43,620 bases of DNA, from positions 1 through 43,620 of the forward strand of contig JAJUJZ010000009.1 of the NCBI GenBank assembly GCA_029265075.1. Direction: 5' to 3'. The notes under the pieces were generated by a model that had not been told where the DNA came from, did not search any database, and worked only from the letters and a program-made list of their open reading frames with translations. Below are positions 17,463-29,142 of this stretch, in pieces. The translations under genes and the position numbers were made by a program. Numbering within the stretch: the stretch's first letter is position 1; every line of letters begins with the position of its first letter. This DNA comes from Gammaproteobacteria bacterium. Lineage in GTDB: Bacteria; Pseudomonadota; Gammaproteobacteria; Pseudomonadales; CAMLJR01.

Positions 17463-17491
17463 TTGACCACCCATCGGTGAGGACTTATATA
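17463..17491 (+). promoter_or_regulatory. Predicted sigma-70 promoter of topA
   Basis: TTGACC (17463-17468) and TATATA (17486-17491) are separated by exactly 17 bp. A start near 17498 would give a leader of about 55 nt before the ATG at 17553. This is one of the best consensus promoters in the window. Confidence 0.65.
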
Positions 17492-17552
17492 TGTCGCCTC
17501 TTCGCCGGCGGAGGCCGGCCAAATGCGCAGGTTGCGCCAACAGAAGGTGAGA

Positions 17553-20183
17553 ATGGGCAAATCGCTGGTTATCGTCGAGTCACCCGCCAAGGCCAAGACG
17601 ATCAACAAATTTCTAGGCAAGGATTATATCGTCAAGTCGAGTATCGGCCACATTCGGGATCTGCCAACCAGTGGCCAGGCCCGCGAAGTCGATACCCGTG
17701 AGCGCGCCAAAATTGCTGCGGAGACCCGCAAGCTGGCACCCGCTGAGAAAGAGGCGCGGCGGCGTCAGCGTGCCCGTGAGCAGCTGATCAACCGCATGGG
17801 CGTTGACCCCGAGAACGGCTGGCAGGCCGAATATGAAATCCTGCCGGGCAAGGAGAAGGTCGTCGCCGAACTGCGCAAACTCGCCGCCGAAGCCGACAAC
17901 GTCTATCTCGCGACCGACCTTGACCGCGAAGGGGAGGCCATTGCCTGGCACCTGCGGGAAGCCATTGGCGGTGACGAAAGCCGCTATCGGCGCGTGGTGT
18001 TCAACGAGATTACGCGCAACGCCATCAAAGAAGCCTTCGAAAACCCGATGTCGCTGGACATTGACAAGGTCAATGCCCAGCAGGCGCGGCGCTTCCTGGA
18101 CCGGGTGGTCGGGTACATGGTGTCGCCGCTGCTGTGGGCCAAGATCGCCCGCGGTCTCTCGGCAGGCCGGGTGCAATCGGTGGCCGTGCGGCTGATTGTC
18201 GAGCGCGAGCGCGAGATCCGCGCCTTTGTGCCCGAAGAGTTCTGGCAGATTCACGCCGATGTGAGTGGTGCCAAAGGGCAGCTGCGGCTTGAGGTCAAGC
18301 GCCAGGGCGAGCAGACGTTCCGCCCGGTCAGCGAAGCGGAAGCAAAAGCGGCGCAGGCGCTGCTGCAGCAGGCCAGCTATGTCGTCACCGAGCGTGAGGA
18401 CAAGCCCACGCAGACCAGGCCCGGCGCGCCGTTCATCACCTCAACCCTGCAGCAGGCCGCCAGCACGCGGCTGGGCTTTGGCGTCAAGAAGACCATGACG
18501 CTGGCGCAGCGGCTTTACGAAGCGGGTTACATCACCTACATGCGTACCGATTCGACCAACCTCAGCGCTGAGGCAGTCGAGGGTGTGCGCGAATTCATCG
18601 GCGAGGAGTTTGGCGAACGTTACCTGCCTGAGGCGCCGAACCGCTACGGCAGCAAAGAGGGGGCCCAGGAAGCCCACGAGGCCATCCGGCCTTCGGATGT
18701 ACGGGTGCGCCCGGATGCTCTTGCAAGTATGGAGCGCGACGCCGTACGCCTCTACGAACTGATCTGGCGCCAGTTCGTCGCCTGTCAGATGACGCCGGCA
18801 CAGTTCACTTCGACCTCTATCGTGGTCCAGGCTGGCGATTTCGAGCTGCGGACCCGGGGCCGCGTGATCCGGTTCGACGGCTTTACGCGCGTACTGCCGC
18901 TGCTCTCGAAAAAAGACGAAGACGTCGAACTGCCCGATATTCGCAAAGGCGAGACATTGCAGCTGCTGAAGCTCGAGCCGAGCCAGCACTTCACCAAGCC
19001 GGCGCCCCGCTACACCGAGGCGTCGCTGGTCAAGGAGCTCGAAAAGCGCGGTATCGGCCGCCCCTCGACCTATGCTTCGATTATTTCGACCATTCAGGAG
19101 CGGGGTTACGTACGGGTCGAGAACCGCCGCTTCTACGCCGAGAAAATGGGCGATATCGTCACCAACCGGCTGGTTGAGAGCTTCAGCGATCTGCTCGATT
19201 ACGGGTTTACGGCCAACATGGAAGCTGCGCTCGACGAAGTTGCCAGTGGCCGCAAGAACTGGAAACAGCTGCTGGACGACTTCTATGCCGACTTCAGCGT
19301 CAAGCTGGAAAAAGCGCAGAGCAGCAACGGCAGCATGCGGGAAAATCAGCCGACGGCGACGGATATTCCCTGTCCGGATTGCGGCCGGCCGATGCAGATC
19401 CGGACCGCCAGCACCGGCGTTTTCCTGGGCTGTTCAGGCTATGCTCTGCCGCCCAAGGAGCGCTGCAAGGCCACCATCAACCTGATTCCGGGCGATGAGG
19501 TGGTGCAGGTCGACAGTGGCGACGATGGCGAGCGCGAATCGCTGCTGCTGCGCAGCAAACACCGCTGCCAGCTTTGTAACACCGCCATGGACAGCTACCT
19601 GATCGATGAGCGCCGCAAGCTGCATGTCTGCGGCAATAACCCGGATTGCCCGGGTTATCAGGTGGAAGAGGGACAGTTCAAGCTCAAGGGCTATGACGGT
19701 CCGGTCATTGAGTGCGACAAGTGCGGCGCCGAAATGCAGCTCAAAACGGGGCGCTTTGGCAAATACTTCGGCTGTACCGGCGATGGCTGCAAGAACACGC
19801 GCAAACTGCTGCGCAGTGGCCAGCCGGCACCGCCCAAGATGGATCCGGTGCCGATGCCTGAGCTGCGGTGCGAAAAGGTTGATGATCATTACGTGCTGCG
19901 GGATGGCGCATCGGGCCTGTTCCTTGCGGCCAGCGGCTTCCCTCGTAATCGCGAAACCCGGGCTCCGCTGGTGGCTGAGCTGCTGCCCCACCGTGACGAG
20001 ATCGACCCCAAGTATGCCTATCTGCTGGAAGCGCCGACCGAGGATCCGCAGGGCAACAAGACTGTAGTGCGGTTCAGCCGCAAGAGCCAGGAGCAGTACG
20101 TCCAGTCCGAGATCAATGGCAAACCTACGGGCTGGCGTGCGGTCTACCGTAATGGCAAGTGGGTAGCTTCGAGTAAGGACTGA
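17553..20183 (+). CDS. topA: DNA topoisomerase I (type IA)
   Basis: An 876-aa enzyme that relaxes negative supercoils. The N-terminal TOPRIM domain starts [19 protein letters not shown] and has the acidic cluster [15 protein letters not shown]. The active-site tyrosine is Tyr329 in [12 protein letters not shown], close to E. coli Tyr319. The C-terminus carries three four-cysteine zinc ribbons, the first beginning CPDCGRPMQ, the second CQLCNTAMD and the third CDKCGAEMQ, so the E. coli-type tail is complete. The ATG at 17553 is preceded by AGGTGA; an in-frame start 30 bp upstream lacks a site and adds a basic stretch. It is followed after 25 bp by a small gene on the same strand. Confidence 0.96.
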   Translation: MGKSLVIVESPAKAKTINKFLGKDYIVKSSIGHIRDLPTSGQAREVDTRERAKIAAETRKLAPAEKEARRRQRAREQLINRMGVDPENGWQAEYEILPGKEKVVAELRKLAAEADNVYLATDLDREGEAIAWHLREAIGGDESRYRRVVFNEITRNAIKEAFENPMSLDIDKVNAQQARRFLDRVVGYMVSPLLWAKIARGLSAGRVQSVAVRLIVEREREIRAFVPEEFWQIHADVSGAKGQLRLEVKRQGEQTFRPVSEAEAKAAQALLQQASYVVTEREDKPTQTRPGAPFITSTLQQAASTRLGFGVKKTMTLAQRLYEAGYITYMRTDSTNLSAEAVEGVREFIGEEFGERYLPEAPNRYGSKEGAQEAHEAIRPSDVRVRPDALASMERDAVRLYELIWRQFVACQMTPAQFTSTSIVVQAGDFELRTRGRVIRFDGFTRVLPLLSKKDEDVELPDIRKGETLQLLKLEPSQHFTKPAPRYTEASLVKELEKRGIGRPSTYASIISTIQERGYVRVENRRFYAEKMGDIVTNRLVESFSDLLDYGFTANMEAALDEVASGRKNWKQLLDDFYADFSVKLEKAQSSNGSMRENQPTATDIPCPDCGRPMQIRTASTGVFLGCSGYALPPKERCKATINLIPGDEVVQVDSGDDGERESLLLRSKHRCQLCNTAMDSYLIDERRKLHVCGNNPDCPGYQVEEGQFKLKGYDGPVIECDKCGAEMQLKTGRFGKYFGCTGDGCKNTRKLLRSGQPAPPKMDPVPMPELRCEKVDDHYVLRDGASGLFLAASGFPRNRETRAPLVAELLPHRDEIDPKYAYLLEAPTEDPQGNKTVVRFSRKSQEQYVQSEINGKPTGWRAVYRNGKWVASSKD

Positions 20184-20208
20184 CTGTCGCCCTTGCCGGG
20201 GAGTCCAG

Positions 20209-20700
20209 ATGAGCGGGCGCGTGCACCAGAAGCTTTACTTCAGCAAGCTGCTGCTGGAGCGCGCGCGCGTTGAATCCGGGCAGGTACAGCTAGCCCTGCT
20301 GGAAGGCGCGGTGATGCATCTTGCGGTGGCCTATCGCTGCCATGTCGCGGCAATTGCAGCGCAATATGACCAGCTGCTGCAGTCCGGCGAGCATGCGATC
20401 GAGCTGACGCAACGTCTGGTCCAGCAGGGTGTCGACGCTGCCGAGCTGAACGAACTGGCCACGCTCGAGAAAAAAGCGTGGGCCGGCGATCTGTTGCGGC
20501 TGGCTGCAGCAACTGTGGCTCCTGCAGATCCGGACGAAGAGAGACGTCCCCCCACCTCGTCGGTGGGCATCGCCGTGCTCCAGCTGGACGCCCAGTCGCC
20601 GGCGGCCGATCCTCAGCACCATATCCAGCAACTTTCAGAGTGGCATGCAGATTTTTCTGAGCTGGTGGCAGCCCAGCATGCGTCTTTACAGGAGTGGTAA
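20209..20700 (+). CDS. Conserved protein downstream of topA (DUF6586-like)
   Basis: A 163-aa, mainly helical cytosolic protein (RVHQKLYFSKLLLERA, then helices around VMHLAVAYRCHVAAIAAQY), with a proline-rich break and a C-terminal helix ending SLQEW. Pseudomonads have a protein of this size and layout beside topA (DUF6586); that match is from memory. No function is known. The gene starts 25 bp after topA and may share its transcript. A 13-bp tandem duplication covers its stop codon. Confidence 0.65.
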   Translation: MSGRVHQKLYFSKLLLERARVESGQVQLALLEGAVMHLAVAYRCHVAAIAAQYDQLLQSGEHAIELTQRLVQQGVDAAELNELATLEKKAWAGDLLRLAAATVAPADPDEERRPPTSSVGIAVLQLDAQSPAADPQHHIQQLSEWHADFSELVAAQHASLQEW

Positions 20701-20713
20701 ACAGGAGTGGTAA
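20688..20713 (+). repeat. Exact 13-bp tandem duplication across a stop codon
   Basis: ACAGGAGTGGTAA occurs at 20688-20700, ending in the gene's stop codon, and again directly after it at 20701-20713. The second copy supplies the left arm of the hairpin at 20700-20725. Confidence 0.85.
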
Positions 20714-20725
20714 TGCGCTCCTGTT
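20700..20725. terminator. Hairpin between convergent genes
   Basis: AACAGGAG (20700-20707) pairs with CTCCTGTT (20718-20725) around a 10-nt loop. It sits exactly between two convergent genes, so a terminator role for both is plausible, but there is only a short T-rich tail. Confidence 0.45.
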
Positions 20726-20727
20726 CC

Positions 20728-21039
20728 TTACCAGACCATAGTCCGTCCGCGCTTGTCGGTCGGTGCGCGCTCAGCGGCAGCTACTTCGGCCTCAGTGGCC
20801 TTTTTATTTACGAACTCAGCGGTGGCAGCCCCCTGGTCGCGCAGTGATGGCCCGCCGGGAGCCTGAATCGTGGCGGCGATAATGACGACAGCCGGAGTAG
20901 CTTCAGCCTTATTCGCCTCACTCCCCGAGGCGACGCCGCTCAATGGGAGAATAATGAGCGCGGCGGCAACTGCAACACGGACCGCCATCTGCCGGGTATT
21001 TCTGAGCGCCATATTTTTGTGATTCTGGCCGTTATGCAT
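20728..21039 (-). CDS. Small exported protein of unknown function
   Basis: The 103-aa product has a basic N-terminus (MALRNTRQMAVR) and a hydrophobic signal segment (VAVAAALIILPLSGVASG) followed by a short Ala/Glu-rich, low-complexity mature part. No family is recognised. GGAG lies five bases before the ATG at 21037-21039; a second ATG at codon 10 is the alternative. Its low complexity leaves some doubt that it is conserved. Confidence 0.5.
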   Translation of the reverse strand: MHNGQNHKNMALRNTRQMAVRVAVAAALIILPLSGVASGSEANKAEATPAVVIIAATIQAPGGPSLRDQGAATAEFVNKKATEAEVAAAERAPTDKRGRTMVW

Positions 21040-21393
21040 ATCCGCTCCCTGGCGCTGGTTGAAGAAAGTACGGGGCTTTCAGTAGCGAAATACTTTCAAT
21101 AGCCGTGCCACATTGCGGGACAAAATCACTTCTTATAAATCAGGCACTTACAGCGGATACTCAGCAATTGGCCATTGCAAAATGCAAGACTGGGCATTTA
21201 CTGCACGTCAATCTGCAAGATAATTTGGGTGATGAGCTGGAACTTTCCCCAAATTGAGCGCCACGTTGCCGGGCCCGGCAACTGTGCGCGTTGTGTGGTG
21301 AGCGGCGGCCTGGAAGGGGCCGAAAACGGCTGAGTCGCAGTCGGCGACCCAGCCGGATGCAGCAAAAGCGGCGTCAGGGTCCGCTCCCGGTAA
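21040..21393. other. 354-bp gap between the small exported protein gene and metH
   Basis: No gene is supported here; short open frames lack protein character. The stretch 21110-21240 is AT-richer than its surroundings and includes TTGC-AAAAT-GCAA at about 21174-21186. A nested inverted repeat GAAAGTA (21064-21070) / TACTTTC (21091-21097) encloses TTTC/GAAA. A perfect 18-bp palindrome, GTTGCCGGGCCCGGCAAC (21265-21282), lies 112 bp after the metH stop and could form a hairpin at the transcript's end, though it lacks a T-run. Confidence 0.5.
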
Positions 21394-25164
<3,771 letters not shown>

Positions 25165-25188
25165 GATCGAACTCCGGTTATCGAAGGC

Positions 25189-26097
25189 TCAGGAGGCGAG
25201 GGCAGTCTGCAGCGGGCGCAGGCCAAGGGCGTGGCAGGCGGCGTAGCTCAGTTCTGCGCGGTTGAGCGTGTAGAAATGAAAGTGGCTGATGCCGTGCTGC
25301 TGCAGTTCACGCACTTGCTCGACGACGATGGCGGCGGCGATCAGCTCGTGAGTGGCGGGGTCGTCCTCCAGCCCATCGAAATGGCTGGCCAGCCATGCGG
25401 GCAGCGCTGCGCCGCAGCGCGCAGCAAAGCGGCGCAGCTGCGAGAAGTTGACGATCGGCAGAATGCCGGCCACCAGCTCACCCTCGATGCCCGCCGCAGC
25501 GCACTGGTCGCGGAAGCGCAGGAAGCGCGCGTTATCGAAGCAGAACTGGGTGATAGCGCGGGTGGCGCCGGCATCGAACTTGGCCTTGAGATTGTCGAGA
25601 TCGAACGCCGCGCTGGGCGCTTCCGGATGCACCTCGGGGTAGGCGGCCACACTGATATCGAAATCGGCAACCCGACGCAGACCGGCCACCAGATCGGCGG
25701 CATAGGCGAAACCGTCCGGATGCGGCTGATACTGCTCTCCCGGCTGTGGATCGCCGCGCAGCGCGACGATATGGCGGATACCTGCATCCCACCACGCTTG
25801 TGCCTGAGCCAGAACGGCGGCGCGCGGTGCACCGGCGCAGGTGAGATGCGCTGCCACTGCGATGCCGGTGGTGGCGCGGAGCTGCGCCAGTGCCTGTGAA
25901 GTGCGATCGCGAGCACTGCCGCCGGCACCGTAGGTGACCGAGAAGAAACGAGGCGCCAGCTCCGCCAGCCGCGCCGCCGCCGCATTCATCGCCGCACCGG
26001 CAGTGTCACTGGCGGGCGGAAAGAATTCGAAGGAGATCTGCGGTACGGAATCGGCTGATCCCGTCGGCGACAGATTGCGCTGGATGTCGATACCCAT
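25189..26097 (-). CDS. metF: 5,10-methylenetetrahydrofolate reductase
   Basis: A 302-aa single-domain FAD enzyme with the TIM-barrel signatures ISFEFFPP near the N-terminus, the catalytic Glu in that motif, FFSVTYGAGGS, HLTCAG, ALRGDP, and ITQFCFDN. It reduces methylene-THF to methyl-THF for MetH. Length and motifs match bacterial MetF (about 296 aa). TGGAG lies eight bases before the ATG at 26095-26097. It is the first gene of the metF-metH operon. Confidence 0.96.
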   Translation of the reverse strand: MGIDIQRNLSPTGSADSVPQISFEFFPPASDTAGAAMNAAAARLAELAPRFFSVTYGAGGSARDRTSQALAQLRATTGIAVAAHLTCAGAPRAAVLAQAQAWWDAGIRHIVALRGDPQPGEQYQPHPDGFAYAADLVAGLRRVADFDISVAAYPEVHPEAPSAAFDLDNLKAKFDAGATRAITQFCFDNARFLRFRDQCAAAGIEGELVAGILPIVNFSQLRRFAARCGAALPAWLASHFDGLEDDPATHELIAAAIVVEQVRELQQHGISHFHFYTLNRAELSYAACHALGLRPLQTALAS

Positions 26098-26200
26098 GCT
26101 TAAGCTCCACTGGCAGGCTGCGAAAGGAGGCTATCCTAAAGAATATAAATAAATTTGGATAGAGCTATATAAAAATAAGTCGATCGGTTAGAGTCCTCCC
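26098..26200 (-). promoter_or_regulatory. AT-rich upstream region of metF
   Basis: The 26125-26180 stretch is strongly AT-rich compared with the window and has several -10-like TATATT/TATATA sequences on the minus strand. CTATCC (26131-26136) and GGATAG (26157-26162) form an inverted repeat with a 20-nt spacer. No MetJ box, and no SAM, SAH or cobalamin riboswitch, was recognised. Confidence 0.4.
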
Positions 26201-26208
26201 ACAAGGTC

Positions 26209-26430
26209 CCACCATCGCGGACAGTCGACATCAGGTGGCCTGCTGGCGCGGCGCAGACCCCTTTTGCCTTTGTGAGACGCGCCGAAACGCACAAGCAAAA
26301 GGCACGCGAAAGACGTCGCGCAAGCCGGACCGCCAGCGCGCAGCGGGGAAGCGGAGTGAGAAAAGAGAAGAAAGCCGGGCGGCGGGTTGGCCCGCAGGAA
26401 AGGGGCCACGCCGGAATGGCGCGGCCGGGG
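26209..26430. repeat. Structured, repeat-like intergenic element (possible interspersed repeat or ncRNA)
   Basis: This stretch has several nested hairpins. The inner stem CTTTTGC+TTGTG (26261-26267, 26270-26274) pairs with CACAA+GCAAAAG (26290-26301): 12 bp with a 2-nt bulge and 15-nt loop. An outer stem GCTGGCG (26242-26248) / CGCCAGC (26331-26337) encloses it. CCACC/GGTGG (26209-26213, 26234-26238) lies upstream. Downstream, GGCCACGCC (26404-26412) / GGCGCGGCC (26418-26426) pairs with one mismatch. Between them is a purine-rich strand (about 26341-26375). A 73-codon minus-strand frame (26188-26409) looks like a by-product. I recall translations resembling it in unrelated gammaproteobacterial genomes, which would fit an interspersed repeat, but could not check this. 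Confidence 0.45.
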
Positions 26431-26447
26431 TGGCGGCTAATGGTGCG

Positions 26448-27179
26448 TCAGAGCATTTCTTGTGAGCGCATGAACAGGTAGGCGGCGATCGACTTGATGG
26501 TCACTGGATCGAGTCTGTCGAACCAGGCCGGACAAGTACCTTTGCGCCCGTGGGCAATCACATCCCGGATCTCGTCGCGACTGTCGCCATACAGCCAGAT
26601 ATCATCAGTCAGATCGGGACCGCCGAACGGCTTGAAGCCCGTCCCATCCTCGCCGTGGCATTCGATGCAGATGGCCGCCACCTCCTGCGCGCGCGTAACG
26701 GCAGTTGCATCGGCGGGCCAGCCGGCAAGATCCAATACCCAGTCCACCAGGTCGTCGATCTGCTGATCGCTGAAGCCGAGGTTGCTGTAAGCAGGCATTT
26801 CGGAATAGCGGGTATCGGGGCACGCGCCATACTGTTTTACATCGTCCGGACACTCAGTGTCGCGGATGCCGAACAGGATGGTCTGCATGATCTGATGTAC
26901 CGGCTCGACAGTCGTGACCTCAAACCCGGTCACGCCCCAGATCCACTCGTGATCCACAAGATTGGGTATCCCGTGAGTACCCTCGAGCGTTTCACCATGA
27001 CAGCTGCTGCAGTGCTGTGCCAGCGCGGGCTCAGCCAGCTCCACCATGCGCTCCAGCAGTGCCGGATCAGCCTCAATCATCGTTGGCGAGGCGACCAGCA
27101 GACGCTGGTCCAGTGCCGGTTGCGCGAGCACGGCGGCTGCAGATGACAGCAGGGCAGCCAGGATCAGTGAGCGAGTCAT
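26448..27179 (-). CDS. Soluble dihaem cytochrome c (CcoP-like domains)
   Basis: The 243-aa product has a signal peptide (about residues 1-19, RSLILAALLSSAAAVLA) and two c-type haem sites, CSSCH and CIECH, the first within QHCSSCHGETLEGTHG and the second within AICIECHGEDGTGF. Phrases such as DHEWIWG and DLTDDIWLYG echo the two haem domains of CcoP of cbb3 oxidase, but the membrane helix of CcoP is absent and no ccoN or ccoO lies in the window. It should be a periplasmic electron carrier; its partner is unknown. AAGGAG lies six bases before the ATG at 27177-27179; a longer in-frame start adds a non-signal sequence. An ATTGTCCGACAAC site lies 28 bp upstream. Confidence 0.85.
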   Translation of the reverse strand: MTRSLILAALLSSAAAVLAQPALDQRLLVASPTMIEADPALLERMVELAEPALAQHCSSCHGETLEGTHGIPNLVDHEWIWGVTGFEVTTVEPVHQIMQTILFGIRDTECPDDVKQYGACPDTRYSEMPAYSNLGFSDQQIDDLVDWVLDLAGWPADATAVTRAQEVAAICIECHGEDGTGFKPFGGPDLTDDIWLYGDSRDEIRDVIAHGRKGTCPAWFDRLDPVTIKSIAAYLFMRSQEML

Positions 27180-27206
27180 GACATCTCCTTGGTCAGGCAA
27201 TCCATG

Positions 27207-27219
27207 GTTGTCGGACAAT
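27207..27219 (-). promoter_or_regulatory. TTGTC-type palindrome upstream of the dihaem cytochrome gene
   Basis: On the minus strand this reads ATTGTCCGACAAC, with the perfect half-sites TTGTC and GACAA around one base. A -10-like TATAGC lies just upstream on the same strand (27222-27227), so a bound protein would cover the transcription start. Related sites are at 34435, 34535 and 38176. Confidence 0.5.
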
Positions 27220-27273
27220 GCTATACCGCAGTGGTGGCAAACGGCGGGAGGATTGGGGTCACGTTGCGCCAGA

Positions 27274-28434
27274 TCAATTTTCTGCAGCGCAGATCACCCG
27301 ATTCCGGCCTGCTGCCTTGGCGAGATAAAGTGCGCGGTCCGCGGCCCGCATCAGGCTCGCTTCGTCCGACGCGCAGGGTGGTGAGGTCGCGATTCCCGCG
27401 CTCACGGTGAAGCGTGCGGCCGGGGCTTCGGGCAGTTCGATAGCTTCTACCCGGCAGCGCAGCCGCTCCACGATGTGCGCCGCAGCCATCGCATCGGTGG
27501 CCGGTAACAGCAGGCAGAACTCCTCTCCGCCTATGCGACCCAGCGAGTCATTCCGCCGCAGGCCGCTGCGAACGGTTTCGGTGAAGGCGATCAGGGCGAG
27601 ATCGCCGATGTGATGCCCATGGGTGTCGTTCAGTCGCTTGAAGTGGTCGAGATCGAGCAACACCAGTGTCAGTGGCTGCCGGGCGCTGCGCTGATGGTCT
27701 ATCTCCAGGTCCAGAGCGCGACGGTTGAGTGCGCCAGTCAGCGGGTCATGGTTGGCAGCATAGTGCAGATGGAGGCTCAGACGTCGGTGGGTGAGTGCGG
27801 CAAAGCCGAATAGCACGGCGACGATCATCAGCAGGGCGTTGAGGTAGAGCGCGTTGAAGGCGGCTGGTGCGTCCAGATAGTCGGCAGCACCAGTCGGAAT
27901 GAGGCGCACACTGGCGAGCAAGGCGTAGAAGCTCACCTGAACCGCCAGGAGCCCGGCCAGCAGTCGTTGCAGCCAGCGGCTGCCGGGCGTGGTGTGGCGC
28001 CACAGCAGCGTCGCCATGACGACGCAGACGCTGAGCATGTAGATGGCGATGATGATGACCCGAAGGCGAAAACTGGGTACCACATACACCAGCACCAGGA
28101 ACAGTGCGGCGATAAGGGCAGCGAGTGTGCCGGCGGGCCAGTGCCAGTGATCGCGCCGGCAATAGATGGCAGTCCCATTTACCAGCCACGCGCCGCCGGC
28201 CACGATCAGGGCGTTGCTGGCAATCACCGTGAGCGGTATCGGCAGCTGGCCGCGCAGCGCACTCAGAATGAGTCCGCCGGTGATGGCGGCGTAGCCGGCA
28301 GCCCAGTAGCGGGTGTAGCGTTCGGAACGCGCACTCAGCCAGAGCAGCACGGCGGCGGCGCTGCTGAACAGCAGCACCAGCGCAGTGGCCACTTGCAGCG
28401 TGGGAGTGTGGAGCTGACTGATGAGCTGAGGCAT
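27274..28434 (-). CDS. Membrane-bound diguanylate cyclase (GGDEF)
   Basis: The 386-aa inner-membrane protein has six or seven hydrophobic helices over residues about 12-215, no periplasmic sensor domain, and a C-terminal GGDEF domain (about 225-385). The domain starts HDPLTGALNRRAL and has the active-site motif as GGEEF, an active form. An inhibitory-site RxxD (RRND) lies five residues before it, so product feedback by c-di-GMP is expected. The ATG is at 28432-28434. It stands between a MarR gene and the cytochrome gene on the same strand. Confidence 0.9.
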   Translation of the reverse strand: MPQLISQLHTPTLQVATALVLLFSSAAAVLLWLSARSERYTRYWAAGYAAITGGLILSALRGQLPIPLTVIASNALIVAGGAWLVNGTAIYCRRDHWHWPAGTLAALIAALFLVLVYVVPSFRLRVIIIAIYMLSVCVVMATLLWRHTTPGSRWLQRLLAGLLAVQVSFYALLASVRLIPTGAADYLDAPAAFNALYLNALLMIVAVLFGFAALTHRRLSLHLHYAANHDPLTGALNRRALDLEIDHQRSARQPLTLVLLDLDHFKRLNDTHGHHIGDLALIAFTETVRSGLRRNDSLGRIGGEEFCLLLPATDAMAAAHIVERLRCRVEAIELPEAPAARFTVSAGIATSPPCASDEASLMRAADRALYLAKAAGRNRVICAAEN

Positions 28435-28533
28435 GGGTCGCCGGTCGCGTTCCGAGCTACCGGGTGGCCGCTCTGGGGGCGAAAGTATAGCCAGCGGATG
28501 GGTAAATGTGCGGGAAAGGGGCGGGTTTTCCTG

Positions 28534-28959
28534 CTATTGCTCGGGCCGCGTGATGCGGCGCGCCAGTGCATAAAAATGGGTGCGTTCGGCCTCATCGAGG
28601 GGGTGGAGGATATCGTCCTGCAGGGCTCGCACGACAGGCAGCAGGGCGGCATACATTCGTCTGCCCTCAGCAGTGAGGCTGAGCTCCCGGGCGCGGCGGT
28701 CGCGCTCGCTGACGACGCGCAGTACCCAGCCTTTCTGTTCCAGCCGCTGGATGACGCCGCCGATGGTGGCGCGGTCGTAGCCGATGAGCTCCGCAATGCG
28801 GGCCTGGTCGGATCCCGGATGGGCGTGAATGGCATCGAGCGCGGCGAACTGCACCGAAGTCAGATCGAAGCCTGCAGCCTGGGTGCGCTGGACGAAGACC
28901 TGGGTAGCATGCTGATGCAGGCGGCGGATCAGGTGCCCCGCCATGTCGAGTGATTCCAT
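28534..28959 (-). CDS. MarR-family regulator divergent from the aromatic monooxygenase gene
   Basis: The 141-aa product is a standard single-domain MarR protein. It has a helix-turn-helix (QARIAELIGYDRATIGGVIQRL), a wing with ERDRRARELSLT, and N- and C-terminal dimerisation helices. Many MarR repressors control a divergent catabolic gene and are released by the aromatic substrate or its CoA ester. Here the 183-bp divergent region has palindromes over the predicted promoter of the monooxygenase. It may start at 28959 or at codon 6 (28944). Confidence 0.88.
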   Translation of the reverse strand: MESLDMAGHLIRRLHQHATQVFVQRTQAAGFDLTSVQFAALDAIHAHPGSDQARIAELIGYDRATIGGVIQRLEQKGWVLRVVSERDRRARELSLTAEGRRMYAALLPVVRALQDDILHPLDEAERTHFYALARRITRPEQ

Positions 28960-29034
28960 GGTTTCGCTCTGTCTGTTCTGAATGCAGTCGAAGGCTGGCC
29001 GGATATCCTGAGCCGGGCCGCGCTGTCCAATTAA

Positions 29035-29081
29035 TATGTACGCATACTACCTTGACGGCAATTAGTAAGTGTAATTATTAT
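29035..29081 (+). promoter_or_regulatory. Promoter of the aromatic monooxygenase gene with two overlapping palindromes
   Basis: TTGACG (29052-29057) and TATTAT (29076-29081) are 18 bp apart. AATTA (29060-29064) and TAATT (29072-29076) form a dyad in the spacer reaching the -10. A second dyad, TATG-TACG-CATA (29035-29046), lies just upstream of the -35. These are plausible binding sites for the divergent MarR protein. Confidence 0.55.
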
Positions 29082-29142
29082 CCCGCCATCGCGTCGGCGG
29101 TCCTGCCATGGCGCGGCACGCGCAACCCAAGGGGAGATCCAC

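Noticed and set aside
26098-26200. Possible methionine-pathway riboswitch (SAM, SAH or cobalamin) before metF
   Set aside because: No conserved riboswitch core could be recognised; the region is simply AT-rich with one inverted repeat.
26188-26409. 73-codon minus-strand frame in the gap between the cytochrome gene and metF
   Set aside because: Its hydrophobic and Arg-rich make-up follows from the hairpins; it lacks a ribosome site. Treated as part of a repeat-like element instead.
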